Under the pieces are notes generated by a model. The model did not search any database. It was not told where the DNA came from and saw nothing but the letters and a program-made list of their open reading frames with translations. A stretch of 64,000 nucleotides of DNA from an uncultured Treponema sp. (lineage in GTDB: Bacteria; Spirochaetota; Spirochaetia; Treponematales; Treponemataceae): the NCBI GenBank assembly GCA_934718065.1, contig CAKUZR010000011.1, forward strand, positions 1-64,000, read 5' to 3'. Numbering within the stretch: position 1 is the first letter of the stretch; every line of letters begins with the position of its first letter. The position numbers were made by a program, and so were the translations under genes. Shown in pieces: positions 7,899 to 17,011 of the stretch.

Positions 7899-8765
7899 AT
7901 GGCTGAAGAATCAAAAGAAGAAATTGAGCAGAAATATAATCACAAGGAGCTTCCCAAGGTAAAAAACTGGTTTTTGTACACATACCGCGCTTTTATGAAG
8001 CTGTTTTTTTATTTTTTCTTTGGGGCTGGAAGCGTTTTTCTTGCGATTTTTGTTTTTCCGTGGATTCGTGTTTTTGAGCATGACAAGCATAGATTCCAGA
8101 TAAAAGCCCGCGCGTTTGTTTCCGCTTCGTTCAGGTTTTTTATTAATTTTATGCGGATTACAGGCACGGTTAAGCTTAGGGTTAGCGACCGGGAAGCTTT
8201 TAAAAATATCCATGGAAAAGTGATTGTTGCGAACCATCCTTCAATGCTTGACTTTGTTTTTATAATGTCGCTTGTGCCGAACGCGAACTGCATTGTGCGT
8301 GGCGGGCTTGCTAAAACTGTTCTTGCCGGCGTTATCCGCCAGTGCTACATTGTGAACACGCTTGATTTTGACGAGCTTTGCGGGCTTTGCAAGCAGACTC
8401 TTGACGAAGGCAACAATGTGATTATTTTTCCGGAAGGAACTCGCTCTCCGCGGCACGGCAAAAATCCTTACAAAAAGGGCGCGGCCAGAATTGCGTATTA
8501 TTCAAAGGCGGGCGTTCAGCCGGTGCTTGTTGGCGGAAACGACAAGTACGGTCTTGGAAAGCACGATCCTTTCTGGTCGTACAACCATACGGAAACTTAT
8601 GTGTATGATTTTTCAATGCTGCCGGAAATTAAAATTGATGAATACGCGGCTCTTTCTGAAACAATTGCGGCCAAGCGTCTTACAGACAGAATGGAAGACG
8701 AAATTTATTCCGCGGTTAGGCAGAATGACACTTTGTATGTGACAAACCGCGACAAGGGGTTTTAG
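7899..8765 (+). CDS. PlsC-like acyltransferase of the polyene cluster
   Basis: A 288-residue membrane-associated 1-acyl-glycerol-phosphate-type acyltransferase. There is a hydrophobic segment near residues 30-55. The catalytic NHPSMLD motif (the NHx4D-like box) lies at about residues 110-117 and the substrate-binding FPEGTRS at about 178-184. In polyene clusters such enzymes are thought to attach the polyene chain to a glycerol or other lipid-like anchor; this is inferred from context. ATG 7899 follows the previous stop by four bases. The next gene is 160 bases away, after a hairpin-forming repeat and a possible promoter. Confidence 0.8.
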   Translation: MAEESKEEIEQKYNHKELPKVKNWFLYTYRAFMKLFFYFFFGAGSVFLAIFVFPWIRVFEHDKHRFQIKARAFVSASFRFFINFMRITGTVKLRVSDREAFKNIHGKVIVANHPSMLDFVFIMSLVPNANCIVRGGLAKTVLAGVIRQCYIVNTLDFDELCGLCKQTLDEGNNVIIFPEGTRSPRHGKNPYKKGAARIAYYSKAGVQPVLVGGNDKYGLGKHDPFWSYNHTETYVYDFSMLPEIKIDEYAALSETIAAKRLTDRMEDEIYSAVRQNDTLYVTNRDKGF

Positions 8766-8784
8766 GGGAAAAGGTTGAGCGGCG

Positions 8785-8850
8785 CGAAACCTCCCCTAGG
8801 AGAAGGGGTAGGAGGCAACGGAGTGCCGACGAGGGGAAGGCGTTCCCCTT
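8785..8850. repeat. GC-rich structured repeat, family A copy 1
   Basis: Contains the core GGAGGCAACGGAGTGCCGAC followed by GAGGGGAAGGC. It is shared with copies at 20983-21065 and 62884-62960. The ends and inner parts are self-complementary (GGGGAAGG with CCTTCCCC-like arms, GGCA with TGCC), so RNA from it would fold. Confidence 0.7.
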
Positions 8851-8869
8851 CCAAATGTTTTAGATAGGG

Positions 8870-8898
8870 TTGCTTTTTTCTTGTTGCTTTTATAAAAT
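8870..8898 (+). promoter_or_regulatory. Possible promoter ahead of the acyl carrier proteins
   Basis: TTGCTT (8870-8875) and TAAAAT (8893-8898) are 17 bases apart, about 30 bases before the first carrier protein gene. The region is AT-rich, so chance matches are possible. Confidence 0.35.
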
Positions 8899-8928
8899 AT
8901 AAAAATCTATAAAAAGGTGAGTCGTACT

Positions 8929-9189
8929 GTGGACAAACTAAAAAACGAAATAAAAGAAGTAATTATTTCTACACTTCAGCTTGAAGATGTAAAGCCGGAA
9001 AATATTGTTGATTCGGAACCGTTGTTTGGCGAAGGTCTTGGTCTTGATTCAATTGATGCGTTGGAGCTGGGCGTTGGTTTAAAGAAACATTTTGGTGTGA
9101 AATTTTCTACGGAAAGTGCAGATAATAAGAAACATTTTGCATCTGTTGATGCTTTGGCTGAATATATTACACAGGCAAGAAGGAGTTAA
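8929..9189 (+). CDS. Acyl carrier protein 1 (aryl polyene)
   Basis: An 86-residue carrier protein with the phosphopantetheine attachment motif GLDSIDALEL, the serine being near residue 44. It would carry the aryl starter or growing polyene chain as a thioester in the cytoplasm (ApeE/ApeF-like role). I place the start at GTG 8929, because AGGTGA at 8916-8921, a strong match to the 16S end, lies seven bases before it. A GTG at 8917 overlaps that site. The second carrier gene follows two bases after the stop. The pair of adjacent carriers is a hallmark of aryl-polyene clusters. Confidence 0.9.
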   Translation: MDKLKNEIKEVIISTLQLEDVKPENIVDSEPLFGEGLGLDSIDALELGVGLKKHFGVKFSTESADNKKHFASVDALAEYITQARRS

Positions 9190-9191
9190 AA

Positions 9192-9440
9192 ATGTCAAAA
9201 GACGAAATTTACGGAAAATTGAAGGGAATCCTTGTATCTGATTTTGAAATTGACGAGGCGTCAATTAGCCCGGAAGCAACTTTGTTTGATGATCTTGAGC
9301 TTGATTCGATTGATTCAATTGACTTGATTCAGAAAATGAAGGAATTTATGCCTGCCGGCACAAAATTTGATCCTGCAATTTTCAAGACTGTAAAAACTGT
9401 TCAGGATGTTGTAGACGTTCTTGTTCCGTACATGGGCTAA
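9192..9440 (+). CDS. Acyl carrier protein 2 (aryl polyene)
   Basis: An 82-residue acyl carrier protein. The attachment motif LDSIDSIDL places the modified serine near residue 38. AGGAG lies just upstream of ATG 9192. It resembles carrier 1 in function but not closely in sequence, so the two probably have different partners (one for the starter, one for elongation, as known for APE systems). The stop overlaps the start of the next gene (TAATG), indicating coupling to the AMP-ligase that probably loads one of the carriers. Confidence 0.9.
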   Translation: MSKDEIYGKLKGILVSDFEIDEASISPEATLFDDLELDSIDSIDLIQKMKEFMPAGTKFDPAIFKTVKTVQDVVDVLVPYMG

Positions 9441-11443
9441 TGAAAAAGTTCCTTAAAGTTCTTTTTTACATTGTTGCGGCGGTCTATCCGGTTCTTGTGT
9501 TTTCAATGCTGGTTGTATTCAAGGTTCCGGTTAGAATTCTGTCGCTTTGTGTGGTTGCTCTGGCCTGCGCTTTTTTCTTGAGCGCGACTGGCGGCCGCAA
9601 ATCTGACGATAAATCAGAAAAAAGAGCGCTAGACTGGCGGCCAATGCTAAGTTCGGCGCTTTTTTTATTGGCGGGAATTCTTTGCTTTGTTTTTAACAAG
9701 AAGATTTTTCTGAAGCTTTATTCGGTTGTAATCAGCGCGACAATGCTTTTTGTGTTCGGCTCGTCGCTGGTCTTCAAGCCGAATATTATTTTCAGGTTTG
9801 CCTGCCTTGGGGACAAGTCTGTGAAAGGCTCGTCTTTTGAGTCCCAGGTGAACGATTACTGCCGGAAAGTTACGGTTGTCTGGTGCGTCTTTTTTATTTT
9901 GAATGGAAGCGTTTCGGCGTTTACCGCGCTGCACGATTTTGGAAACGATGTGCTGAACGACAAGATTTGGTCTGTTTACAACGGCGGAATTTCCTACGTT
10001 CTTATGGGGCTGCTTTTTGCGGTGGAATTTATTGTCCGGAAAATGGTGGATAAAAAAATGATAAAAGCTTTTTCTTTTACAAAATTCAAGTCTGACTCAA
10101 GGGAAGACGGGCATATTCTTTGCTACGAGGATTGCTGGTCGAAAAAAATATATAAAACGTGGAAGGATTTTCTGGTTGACAGCGCGAAACTTCGTGCTTT
10201 TGTTTCTTCAAGGGATTCTTCCGACTGGATTCTGCACTGCGAGGATTACTGGTATTTTCTTTGCGCGTTCGTGGCGTTGCTTCAGTGCCGGAAGCGCATT
10301 CTTCTTACGCAGAATATTTCTGAAAGTTTTATTGGCGAGATAAAAAAGCCAGGCGTTGAATTTTTAACGGATCAGGATGTTCCGGGCGCGGATTCAATTC
10401 CGGAGATTGTGGAAAAATCGCCTGCGCCGGATGAAAAATATTTCCGGGATATTCCGGTTCTTGATGCGGAGAAAACTTGCATTATGATGTTCACTTCCGG
10501 CTCGACTGGAAAGCCGAAGGCAGTTCCGCAGAGGATGAAGGAATTTGAAGAGGACAATGCGTTTGTAATTTCAAAATTGGGAAAGGAATTTGTTTCAAGA
10601 AAGCTGGTTACAACGGTCAGCCAGCATCATATTTACGGTTTTCTTTTTGGAATGAGCCTTCCGTTTACACTGGGCGTCCCTTTCAGGCGGAAAAGAATTG
10701 AATTTCCGGAAGAATTTGAAACTCTTTCTGATGAAAATTATATGATTATCGCAACTCCGGCGTTTTTGAAGCGGACGGTTGAAATTGAAGAAAAGCTCAA
10801 TTTGAAAAATCCGTGGATTTTTACTTCGGGCGGCGCGTGCTCTACGGAGCTTGCTGAAAAAACTGAGAAAGTGTTCGGTTTTTGTCCGCTGGAAGTTTAC
10901 GGTTCTACAGAAACTTCTGGAATTGCGTACCGGCAGCAGTCCAAGGACGGGTTGAAATTCACTCCTTTTGCAAATGCTAAGCTTTGGCTTGGCGACGACG
11001 GATGTCTGCACGTGATTTCGCCTTATATAAAAAATCCTGAAGGTTTTGCGACTGCTGATTTGGCTGAGTTTTTTGACGACGGACGTTTTTTGCTGAAAGG
11101 ACGTTCGGATTCAATTGTAAAAATAGAAGAAAAGCGGATTTCGCTGACGGAAGTTGAAAACCGCCTTCTTCAGACTGGACTTGTTGAGGACGTCAAGGTG
11201 ATTGCCCTTCAAAATGATGTGCGCCAGTATCTTGCGGCTGCCGTTGTGCTGAATTCCGAGGGAAAGAAGAAATTTGAAGGCACGGAAAAATATTTGGTGA
11301 ACCGTTATTTCCATGATTTTCTTATGCAGTATTTTGAAAATGTTGTTCTTCCAAAAAAATGGCGTTTTGTTGAAAAACTTCCGGTTGATGTGCAGGGAAA
11401 AAAGCACAAAGACGAGATTGCCGCTATGTTCATCAATGAATAA
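9440..11443 (+). CDS. Membrane domain fused to AMP-dependent acyl/aryl ligase
   Basis: 667 residues in two parts. The first 210 or so hold about six hydrophobic helices, resembling the small integral membrane protein found next to the ligase in other aryl-polyene clusters. The rest is an ANL-family adenylating enzyme: FTSGSTGKPKAVP (ATP loop, about residues 351-363), VYGSTETSG (about 487-495), a DGRFLLKGRSD hinge, and the C-terminal lysine loop VQGKKHKDE. It would activate an aromatic acid, or an acyl chain, and load it on a carrier protein at the membrane. In other clusters these parts are separate genes, as far as I recall, so this is a fusion. The next gene starts 27 bases downstream. Confidence 0.85.
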   Translation: MKKFLKVLFYIVAAVYPVLVFSMLVVFKVPVRILSLCVVALACAFFLSATGGRKSDDKSEKRALDWRPMLSSALFLLAGILCFVFNKKIFLKLYSVVISATMLFVFGSSLVFKPNIIFRFACLGDKSVKGSSFESQVNDYCRKVTVVWCVFFILNGSVSAFTALHDFGNDVLNDKIWSVYNGGISYVLMGLLFAVEFIVRKMVDKKMIKAFSFTKFKSDSREDGHILCYEDCWSKKIYKTWKDFLVDSAKLRAFVSSRDSSDWILHCEDYWYFLCAFVALLQCRKRILLTQNISESFIGEIKKPGVEFLTDQDVPGADSIPEIVEKSPAPDEKYFRDIPVLDAEKTCIMMFTSGSTGKPKAVPQRMKEFEEDNAFVISKLGKEFVSRKLVTTVSQHHIYGFLFGMSLPFTLGVPFRRKRIEFPEEFETLSDENYMIIATPAFLKRTVEIEEKLNLKNPWIFTSGGACSTELAEKTEKVFGFCPLEVYGSTETSGIAYRQQSKDGLKFTPFANAKLWLGDDGCLHVISPYIKNPEGFATADLAEFFDDGRFLLKGRSDSIVKIEEKRISLTEVENRLLQTGLVEDVKVIALQNDVRQYLAAAVVLNSEGKKKFEGTEKYLVNRYFHDFLMQYFENVVLPKKWRFVEKLPVDVQGKKHKDEIAAMFINE

Positions 11444-11470
11444 TCTGATATACTAATATAGAGGAAAAAA

Positions 11471-11836
11471 ATGGCTAACTTACACAGTGTAGAAAATGAA
11501 AAAATTCTTGAGAAATCTGAAAATAAAGTTGTTCTGGAATTTGTGATTCCTGCTGCGAGCGATTTTTTTGACGGGCATTTTCCGGAATTCAAGCTTTTGC
11601 CTGCGGTTGCGCAGTTTGAAATAATCACGCGTTTTTCAAGAAAATATTTTGGAACTCAGCGTTATGTTCCGCACATAAAAAGAATTAAGTTTTCCGCGCC
11701 GATTCTTCCGGATTCAAAAGTGAAGCTGGAGCTTGAGCATAAAGTTGAAAAAAGTTCTGTGACTTTCTGCATGTACGACGCAGAAAATGCGGAGCACGTT
11801 TATTCTTCCGGTTCTTTCAGCGTTATTGCTGAATAA
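11471..11836 (+). CDS. 3-hydroxyacyl-ACP dehydratase, hotdog fold (ApeI-like)
   Basis: A 121-residue hotdog-fold protein. The stretch FDGHFPEFKLLPAVAQFE (about residues 35-52) matches the FabA/FabZ active-site helix with its catalytic histidine. It would remove water from the 3-hydroxyacyl intermediate to form a double bond in the polyene. It is one of two dehydratases in the cluster, the other being at 19564, as is usual for aryl-polyene systems. ATG 11471 has GAGG upstream. The glycosyltransferase gene follows directly. Confidence 0.85.
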   Translation: MANLHSVENEKILEKSENKVVLEFVIPAASDFFDGHFPEFKLLPAVAQFEIITRFSRKYFGTQRYVPHIKRIKFSAPILPDSKVKLELEHKVEKSSVTFCMYDAENAEHVYSSGSFSVIAE

Positions 11837-11845
11837 TTGTTTTCT

Positions 11846-12604
11846 ATGAAATACGGGTTTATTGTTCCAGTTTACAATCACGGTTCGACTCTTGAAGATG
11901 TTGTGAAAAATCTTTTGCCGCACGGACTTCCTGTTATTGTTGTGGATGACGGCAATGATGAGAAAAACAAGGCGTTTATCCGCGCTGTCGGGGAAAAATA
12001 TCCGCTTGTGACCGTTGTTGAACGCGCAAAAAACGGCGGAAAGGGCAAGGCTATGGAAAGCGGCTTGAAAAAGGCGCACGAAATGGCTCTGACTCATGTT
12101 CTGCAGATTGATTCGGACGGCCAGCATGATGCGGCGAGGGTCGAACGGTTTCTGGAGCTTTCCAGGCAGAATCCAGATGCGGTGATTTGCGGCTACCCTG
12201 AATATGACAAAAATGCTCCGGCGCACCGCGTGAACGGAAGAAGAATAGCAAACGGCTGGGTTCATATTGTTTCTTTGAACTGGGACATTAAGGATGCGCT
12301 GATTGGTTTCCGTGTTTATCCGGTTGAGCCGTATTTCAAACTTATAAAAAATCATGCAATTCTTGATGCAAGAATGGGCTATGATATCGATATTCTTGTG
12401 CATTTAAGCTGGGCGGGAGTTCCTGTTGTTTCTGAGTCTGTAAAAGTAAGCTATCCAAAGGATGGAATTTCAAATTTCAGGATGGTTCGCGACAACTTGC
12501 GCATTGCCGGAACTTATACAAGGCTTTGCGTCGGAATGATTTTAAGGCTTCCGCGGCTTGCCGCAAGAAAAATCAAACGGAGAAAATGTGGAAAACAAAA
12601 CTGA
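11846..12604 (+). CDS. Family 2 glycosyltransferase
   Basis: A 252-residue GT-A fold enzyme. It begins with FIVPVYNHGSTLEDVV, typical of GT2 enzymes, followed by VIVVDDGN and the metal-binding QIDSDGQHD (about residues 88-96). There is no clear membrane helix. It probably transfers a sugar, or a sugar-phosphate carrier unit, onto the polyene or its lipid anchor; the donor is unknown. The start ATG 11846 is nine bases after the dehydratase stop and has no ribosome-binding sequence, so it probably depends on coupling. Its end overlaps the next gene by 17 bases. Confidence 0.8.
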   Translation: MKYGFIVPVYNHGSTLEDVVKNLLPHGLPVIVVDDGNDEKNKAFIRAVGEKYPLVTVVERAKNGGKGKAMESGLKKAHEMALTHVLQIDSDGQHDAARVERFLELSRQNPDAVICGYPEYDKNAPAHRVNGRRIANGWVHIVSLNWDIKDALIGFRVYPVEPYFKLIKNHAILDARMGYDIDILVHLSWAGVPVVSESVKVSYPKDGISNFRMVRDNLRIAGTYTRLCVGMILRLPRLAARKIKRRKCGKQN

Positions 12605-13574
12605 AGAGCTTCTGCACTGGGCCGATGAAAAAGAAGTTATTTCCTCGAATAAGCCGCTTCTGCTTGTTTTTAGCTTGATGCGGAAACTGCCGGCTTGCCT
12701 TGTTTTTATTTTGAGCTATCCGATTGCGTTTTTTTTCTCTGTTTTTTCCAGGCGCGGCAGAGTTGAGTCGGAAAATTACCAGAAGCAGATGAAGAAATTC
12801 ACCGGCGGAAAAATTCCGTTCAGAATCAGTCCGTTCAAGCAGATTTTGTCGTTTACGTTTTGCGTGATGGAAAAAATGGAAGGCTGGCTGGGAAATTACC
12901 ACTACAAGGATTTGGTTACCCACGATGATGATTTGAAAATGCTTCAGAAACAGCTGGAGGAAGGCCGCGGCGCGCTTTTTATTGGTTCGCATCTTGGAAA
13001 TATCGAGCTTTTGAGAAGTCTTTCCAGTTTTGGCGAGAACGGTGTTGACAGAAAAATTTCTGTCACGGTGATAATGGAGCTGAAATCCACTGAGCAGTTC
13101 AACAGAACTCTGCAGGAAGTGAATCCGAATGTTGGCTTTCAGGTTATTGATCCGGGCGAAATCAGCATAAATACGATGGTGGAACTTCAGGAGCAGGTTG
13201 AGCGCGGCGGACTTGTTGTTGTGGCCGGCGACCGCACAAGCGCAAGGGCGCGCTCCCGAATCATAAGGGAAAAATTTCTTGGAAAGGAAGCGGATTTTCC
13301 TTACGGCGTTTTTGTTCTTGCGTTTCTTTTAAAGGCTCCGGTTTATTATATGTTCGGCCTGCGCACAAAAACCGCCTCGCTGAACCCAAAGTACCATCTG
13401 TTTGTGGAAAAATCGAAAGTAGACGTTGAAACGGCCCATTCAAAGCGCGACGAAAAAATCCACGCCTTGTGCAAGGAATTTGTCCGCAAGCTGGAAAAAT
13501 ACTGCGTTCAGTTTCCGTACCAGTGGTATAACTTTTATAATTTCTGGAAACTTTCAGATGGAGCGGCAAAATAA
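12588..13574 (+). CDS. LpxL/HtrB-like acyltransferase
   Basis: A 328-residue enzyme of the lysophospholipid/lipid A acyltransferase family. It has a hydrophobic N-terminal helix (about residues 25-50) and the catalytic HX4E box in GSHLGNIELL (about residues 136-145). In APE clusters such an enzyme is thought to acylate or anchor the polyene product; here lipid A acylation seems unlikely because the gene sits within the cluster. I choose GTG 12588, because GGAG at 12579-12582 is five bases upstream; an ATG two bases before it is in another frame. It overlaps the glycosyltransferase gene. Confidence 0.8.
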   Translation: MENKTEELLHWADEKEVISSNKPLLLVFSLMRKLPACLVFILSYPIAFFFSVFSRRGRVESENYQKQMKKFTGGKIPFRISPFKQILSFTFCVMEKMEGWLGNYHYKDLVTHDDDLKMLQKQLEEGRGALFIGSHLGNIELLRSLSSFGENGVDRKISVTVIMELKSTEQFNRTLQEVNPNVGFQVIDPGEISINTMVELQEQVERGGLVVVAGDRTSARARSRIIREKFLGKEADFPYGVFVLAFLLKAPVYYMFGLRTKTASLNPKYHLFVEKSKVDVETAHSKRDEKIHALCKEFVRKLEKYCVQFPYQWYNFYNFWKLSDGAAK

Positions 13575-13582
13575 AGGAAAAA

Positions 13583-14035
13583 ATGATGACGAATTTGGAA
13601 AAAAATGCGTATATTATAAATGAAACTGTTATTTCGGCGGAATTTTTTGATGTGGACGCGATGAACGTTGTCTGGCACGGAAATTATGTGAAATACATGG
13701 AAATTGCGCGCTGCGCGCTTTTGGATAAAATCGGCTATGGCTACAAGGAAATGGTCAAGGAAGGATTTGCGTATCCGGTGACTTCAATTAGTTTAAAATA
13801 TGTTCGTTCTTTGTATTTTGGCGATAAAGCGACTGTAAAGACTTATCTTGTTGAATATGAAAACTGCATAAAAATAAAATACGAAATTCTGAATGACAAA
13901 GGTGAAATCTGCACAAGGGCGGAATCGACTCAAATGGCTGTAAATTTGAAAACGAATGAATCCCGCTTTGAATGTACGCCTTGGTTTATTCAGAGAGTTG
14001 AAAAAATTTTAAAGGAAGAAGGAAAAATAAAATGA
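13583..14035 (+). CDS. 4-hydroxybenzoyl-CoA-thioesterase-like enzyme (ApeK-like)
   Basis: A 150-residue hotdog thioesterase of the YbgC/FadM type. The motif FDVDAMNVVWHGNYVKYMEIAR (about residues 23-44) has the aspartate and the HxNY segment of the family. In the cluster it would release the polyene acyl chain, or edit a mis-loaded carrier protein. The start is ATG 13583 or 13586, with AAGGA upstream. Its TGA overlaps the ATG of the LolA-like gene, so the two are coupled. Confidence 0.85.
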   Translation: MMTNLEKNAYIINETVISAEFFDVDAMNVVWHGNYVKYMEIARCALLDKIGYGYKEMVKEGFAYPVTSISLKYVRSLYFGDKATVKTYLVEYENCIKIKYEILNDKGEICTRAESTQMAVNLKTNESRFECTPWFIQRVEKILKEEGKIK

Positions 14036-14652
14036 AAAAAATCATTTTAGCTGTAATTTCAGCCTTTTTTTTGATTATGTCAATAAATGCTGAGACTTTT
14101 GAATCTGTCTGCAAGAATCTTTCAGAGCATCCGAATATGATAGGAAATTTTTCGCAGGTAAAAACAATTTCAGCGGTGAACCGTTCAATGAAATCCAGCG
14201 GAACATTTATATTCAGCCTTGATGGAATTATGTGGAAAACCCAGAAGCCTTTTCCTTCTACAATGGTTGTTGGAATGACGAGCGTGAAACAGACTCTTGC
14301 AAACGGAAAGGAAACTGTGATTGACGCATCGTCAAACCAGATTTTCACAAGCATTTCCACAACTTTGAGCGCGATGTTCAGCGGAAATTCGGAAGTTCTT
14401 CAGAATAATTTTGATGTTGATTTTACTTCTGCCGGTTCAGACTGGAAGGCGGTTCTTTCCCCGAAGGACAGCATGGTGAAGAAAATTCTTGTTTCGCTTT
14501 CAATAGGCGGAAAAGCTACTGAAAATTCTGCCGATTTGAATTCAATTGTAATGACCGAAGCTACCGGCGACACGATTACTTATAATTTCACTGACCAAAA
14601 ATATCCAAAGGAACTGACCGATGATGAAAAAGCTTACTTCTCTTCAAAATAA
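14032..14652 (+). CDS. LolA-like periplasmic carrier protein
   Basis: A 206-residue exported protein with a clear signal peptide (MKK then a hydrophobic core, cleavage probably after residues 19-20, INA). The mature part resembles the LolA/outer-membrane lipoprotein carrier fold (NFSQVKTI, then a segment like SGTFIFSLDGIMWKT). It probably shuttles the lipid-linked polyene across the periplasm to the outer membrane. It lies between the thioesterase and the MMPL exporter, whose start it overlaps by about 30 bases. A housekeeping LolA role is less likely, given the context. Confidence 0.8.
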   Translation: MKKIILAVISAFFLIMSINAETFESVCKNLSEHPNMIGNFSQVKTISAVNRSMKSSGTFIFSLDGIMWKTQKPFPSTMVVGMTSVKQTLANGKETVIDASSNQIFTSISTTLSAMFSGNSEVLQNNFDVDFTSAGSDWKAVLSPKDSMVKKILVSLSIGGKATENSADLNSIVMTEATGDTITYNFTDQKYPKELTDDEKAYFSSK

Positions 14653-16993
14653 AACTTTCTTTAAATTCTGGATTTTTTTCCATGCGGTGATTATTCTTGG
14701 TTTCTGCGCGATGCTTTATGTGCAGAAAGGAATAAATATCGACGCTGATCTTTTTAATATGCTGCCAAAGCCGGAAATGGGAAAAGCCCTGAACGCCGCC
14801 GATGAAAAGCTTACGGAAGTTACCGGCCAGAACGTTTTTATTCTTGTGTCAAATCCGGACTTCAACAAGGCGAAGCTGGTTGCGGAAAATGTTTACGGCC
14901 AGCTGAACGGAAGTCCGCGGTTCAAGTCGCTTTCGCTTTATCAAAACACTGATTCGTTTGGAAAAATCGTTGAGTACATAAACAACTACAAATATAATCT
15001 GATTGATTCGGAAACTATTGACGAGCTTAATTCTGAAGGCGGAGCGGAAGCGTTTGCCCAGGATGCACTTTCAAAGGCCTACGGAGCTTTCACAATGACT
15101 TCGCTTGAAAATCTGGAGTCTGATCCGTTTATGCTTGGCGAGCACGACCTTATGAACTTTCTGAAGCAGCTGCAGGAAAGCGGAACAAAAATGTCGCTTA
15201 AGGACGAGGTTCTTGCCAGCGAGGTGAACGGAAAATGGTATGTTATGATCCGCGGAATTTTGAGCAAGGAAGGCGCGGCTCTTGCAAGCAAGGAAAACGC
15301 GGTTGTTCAGATTCACCAGGTTTGCGACCCGCTTGAAGACGGCGAAACGAAATTTATTTATTCCGGAACGCCGTTCCACAGCTACAAAAGCTCTTCCGAC
15401 GCAACCAAGGAAATTTCAACTATTTCAACAATTTCAATGACCGCAGTTCTGGTTATTCTGCTTTTGATTTTCCAGCGACCTTCGCCGATTCTGTTCAGCA
15501 TTGGCTCGATTCTTTGGTCAAGCTTGATGGCAATTTTTGCAACGCTTGCGATTTTCGGAAAAATGCACATTTTGACCTTGGTTTTTGGAACTTCGCTGAT
15601 TGGCTCGTGCATTGACTACAGTCTGCATTATTTTATCAACTGGAAGGGAAATCTTGCGTGCCACAAAGGCTACCAGGTTAGAAATCATCTGATAAAGGGC
15701 TTGTCGCTTTCCCTTGTTTCAACTGTAATCTGCTATTTCATTCTTGTTTTTGCGCCGTTCAACCTGCTGAAGCAGATGGCGGTTTTCAGCATGAGCGGAA
15801 TTATTTCTTCATTTTTGACAGTAATCTGTGTTTATCCGTTTATAAAAGTTCCGCAGACAAAGCGTGAAATAAAGCTTTTGAAATATTACACAATGCCGAG
15901 CTGGTACAACAAGAAATTTGTTGGACGAATTGCAATCACGGTTATGTTCGTTTTTTCAATTTCTGTTCTGCTGATTTTCCATAAAAATGTAAAAATTGAG
16001 AACAATCTTTCCCGGCTTTATAAGATGGAAGGGCGGGAAATGCTTAACGAAAAGGAAGCGGCTCAGGTTCTTCAGTACAGTCCGAGCGGCTGGTTCATTG
16101 TCAGCGGCGCCACAGCTGAGGAAACTTTGCAGAATGAAGAAAAAATCACTGCCGAGCTTAAAAAAATGAACGCAGGAAAGGAAAAGGGCGGTTTTATCTG
16201 CACAACTTCGTATATTCCTTCTATTGCAATGCAGAAAAAATCGCGCGAGGCTGCCGCAAAACTTATTCCGCTGGCGGCTCAGCAGTATGAATATCTTGGC
16301 TATGATTCTTCGTACGCGAAAAAACTGGCTGAAAATTTCAAGGCTGGCGAAAATGATTTTATTGAAATTGGAAAAAATGTTCCGGAATATCTTGAGAGCG
16401 CAATTTCTTCAGCGTGGCTTGGCGAAATTGACGGAAAATATTATTCGGTTGTGCTTCCGGTAAGCGTTCTTGACTACGATGCGTACAAGTCGCTTGCGGA
16501 CGGCGAAAATGTTTTCTTCATCAGCAAGGTTCGTTCGATGAATGCGGATTTGGACAGGCTTTCCGATATGATTCTGAAGCTTTTTGTTGTTGTCTACATT
16601 GCGCTGTTCATAATCCTGAAATTTTTCTATTCGTTGAAGCAGACTTCAAAAATCGTTTCTGTTCCGCTTCTTATTGTCCTGATGACATCTTCGATTTTTG
16701 CGCTATGCGGAATTCATTTTGAATTTTTCTCGATTACCGGAATGATTCTTGTGTTTGGCCTTGGGCTTGACTATGTTATTTATATGATTGAAAATGAAAA
16801 GCGCACGGAGGAAGTTCAGAGCGCGAACCTGGAGCCTTTTGCGATTGCGTTGTCATTTGTGACCAGCGCGGTTAGTTTCGGGGCGCTGGCGTTGAGCAAA
16901 TTTGTTCCGGTCCACATGATTGGTCTTTCGATTTTCATTGGGCTGACAACAGCGTTTGTTTCCACGTTCTTCTATACACGCGCGGATTTTTAA
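14621..16993 (+). CDS. MMPL/RND-family exporter of the polyene cluster
   Basis: 790 residues with the RND-superfamily layout: a first membrane helix near residues 12-30, a large outside domain, a bundle of five or six helices at about 265-410 (with GTSLIGSCIDYSLHYF in the proton-relay region), a second outside domain, and a final bundle at about 640-785 (VFGLGLDYVIYMIENEK). It probably moves the finished polyene lipid from the inner membrane to the LolA-like carrier. The start is ATG 14621 or 14624, inside the end of the carrier gene. The family is MMPL; the substrate is inferred from neighbours. Confidence 0.85.
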   Translation: MMKKLTSLQNKTFFKFWIFFHAVIILGFCAMLYVQKGINIDADLFNMLPKPEMGKALNAADEKLTEVTGQNVFILVSNPDFNKAKLVAENVYGQLNGSPRFKSLSLYQNTDSFGKIVEYINNYKYNLIDSETIDELNSEGGAEAFAQDALSKAYGAFTMTSLENLESDPFMLGEHDLMNFLKQLQESGTKMSLKDEVLASEVNGKWYVMIRGILSKEGAALASKENAVVQIHQVCDPLEDGETKFIYSGTPFHSYKSSSDATKEISTISTISMTAVLVILLLIFQRPSPILFSIGSILWSSLMAIFATLAIFGKMHILTLVFGTSLIGSCIDYSLHYFINWKGNLACHKGYQVRNHLIKGLSLSLVSTVICYFILVFAPFNLLKQMAVFSMSGIISSFLTVICVYPFIKVPQTKREIKLLKYYTMPSWYNKKFVGRIAITVMFVFSISVLLIFHKNVKIENNLSRLYKMEGREMLNEKEAAQVLQYSPSGWFIVSGATAEETLQNEEKITAELKKMNAGKEKGGFICTTSYIPSIAMQKKSREAAAKLIPLAAQQYEYLGYDSSYAKKLAENFKAGENDFIEIGKNVPEYLESAISSAWLGEIDGKYYSVVLPVSVLDYDAYKSLADGENVFFISKVRSMNADLDRLSDMILKLFVVVYIALFIILKFFYSLKQTSKIVSVPLLIVLMTSSIFALCGIHFEFFSITGMILVFGLGLDYVIYMIENEKRTEEVQSANLEPFAIALSFVTSAVSFGALALSKFVPVHMIGLSIFIGLTTAFVSTFFYTRADF

Positions 16994-17011
16994 AGAAATT
17001 TTCAAGGCGAT

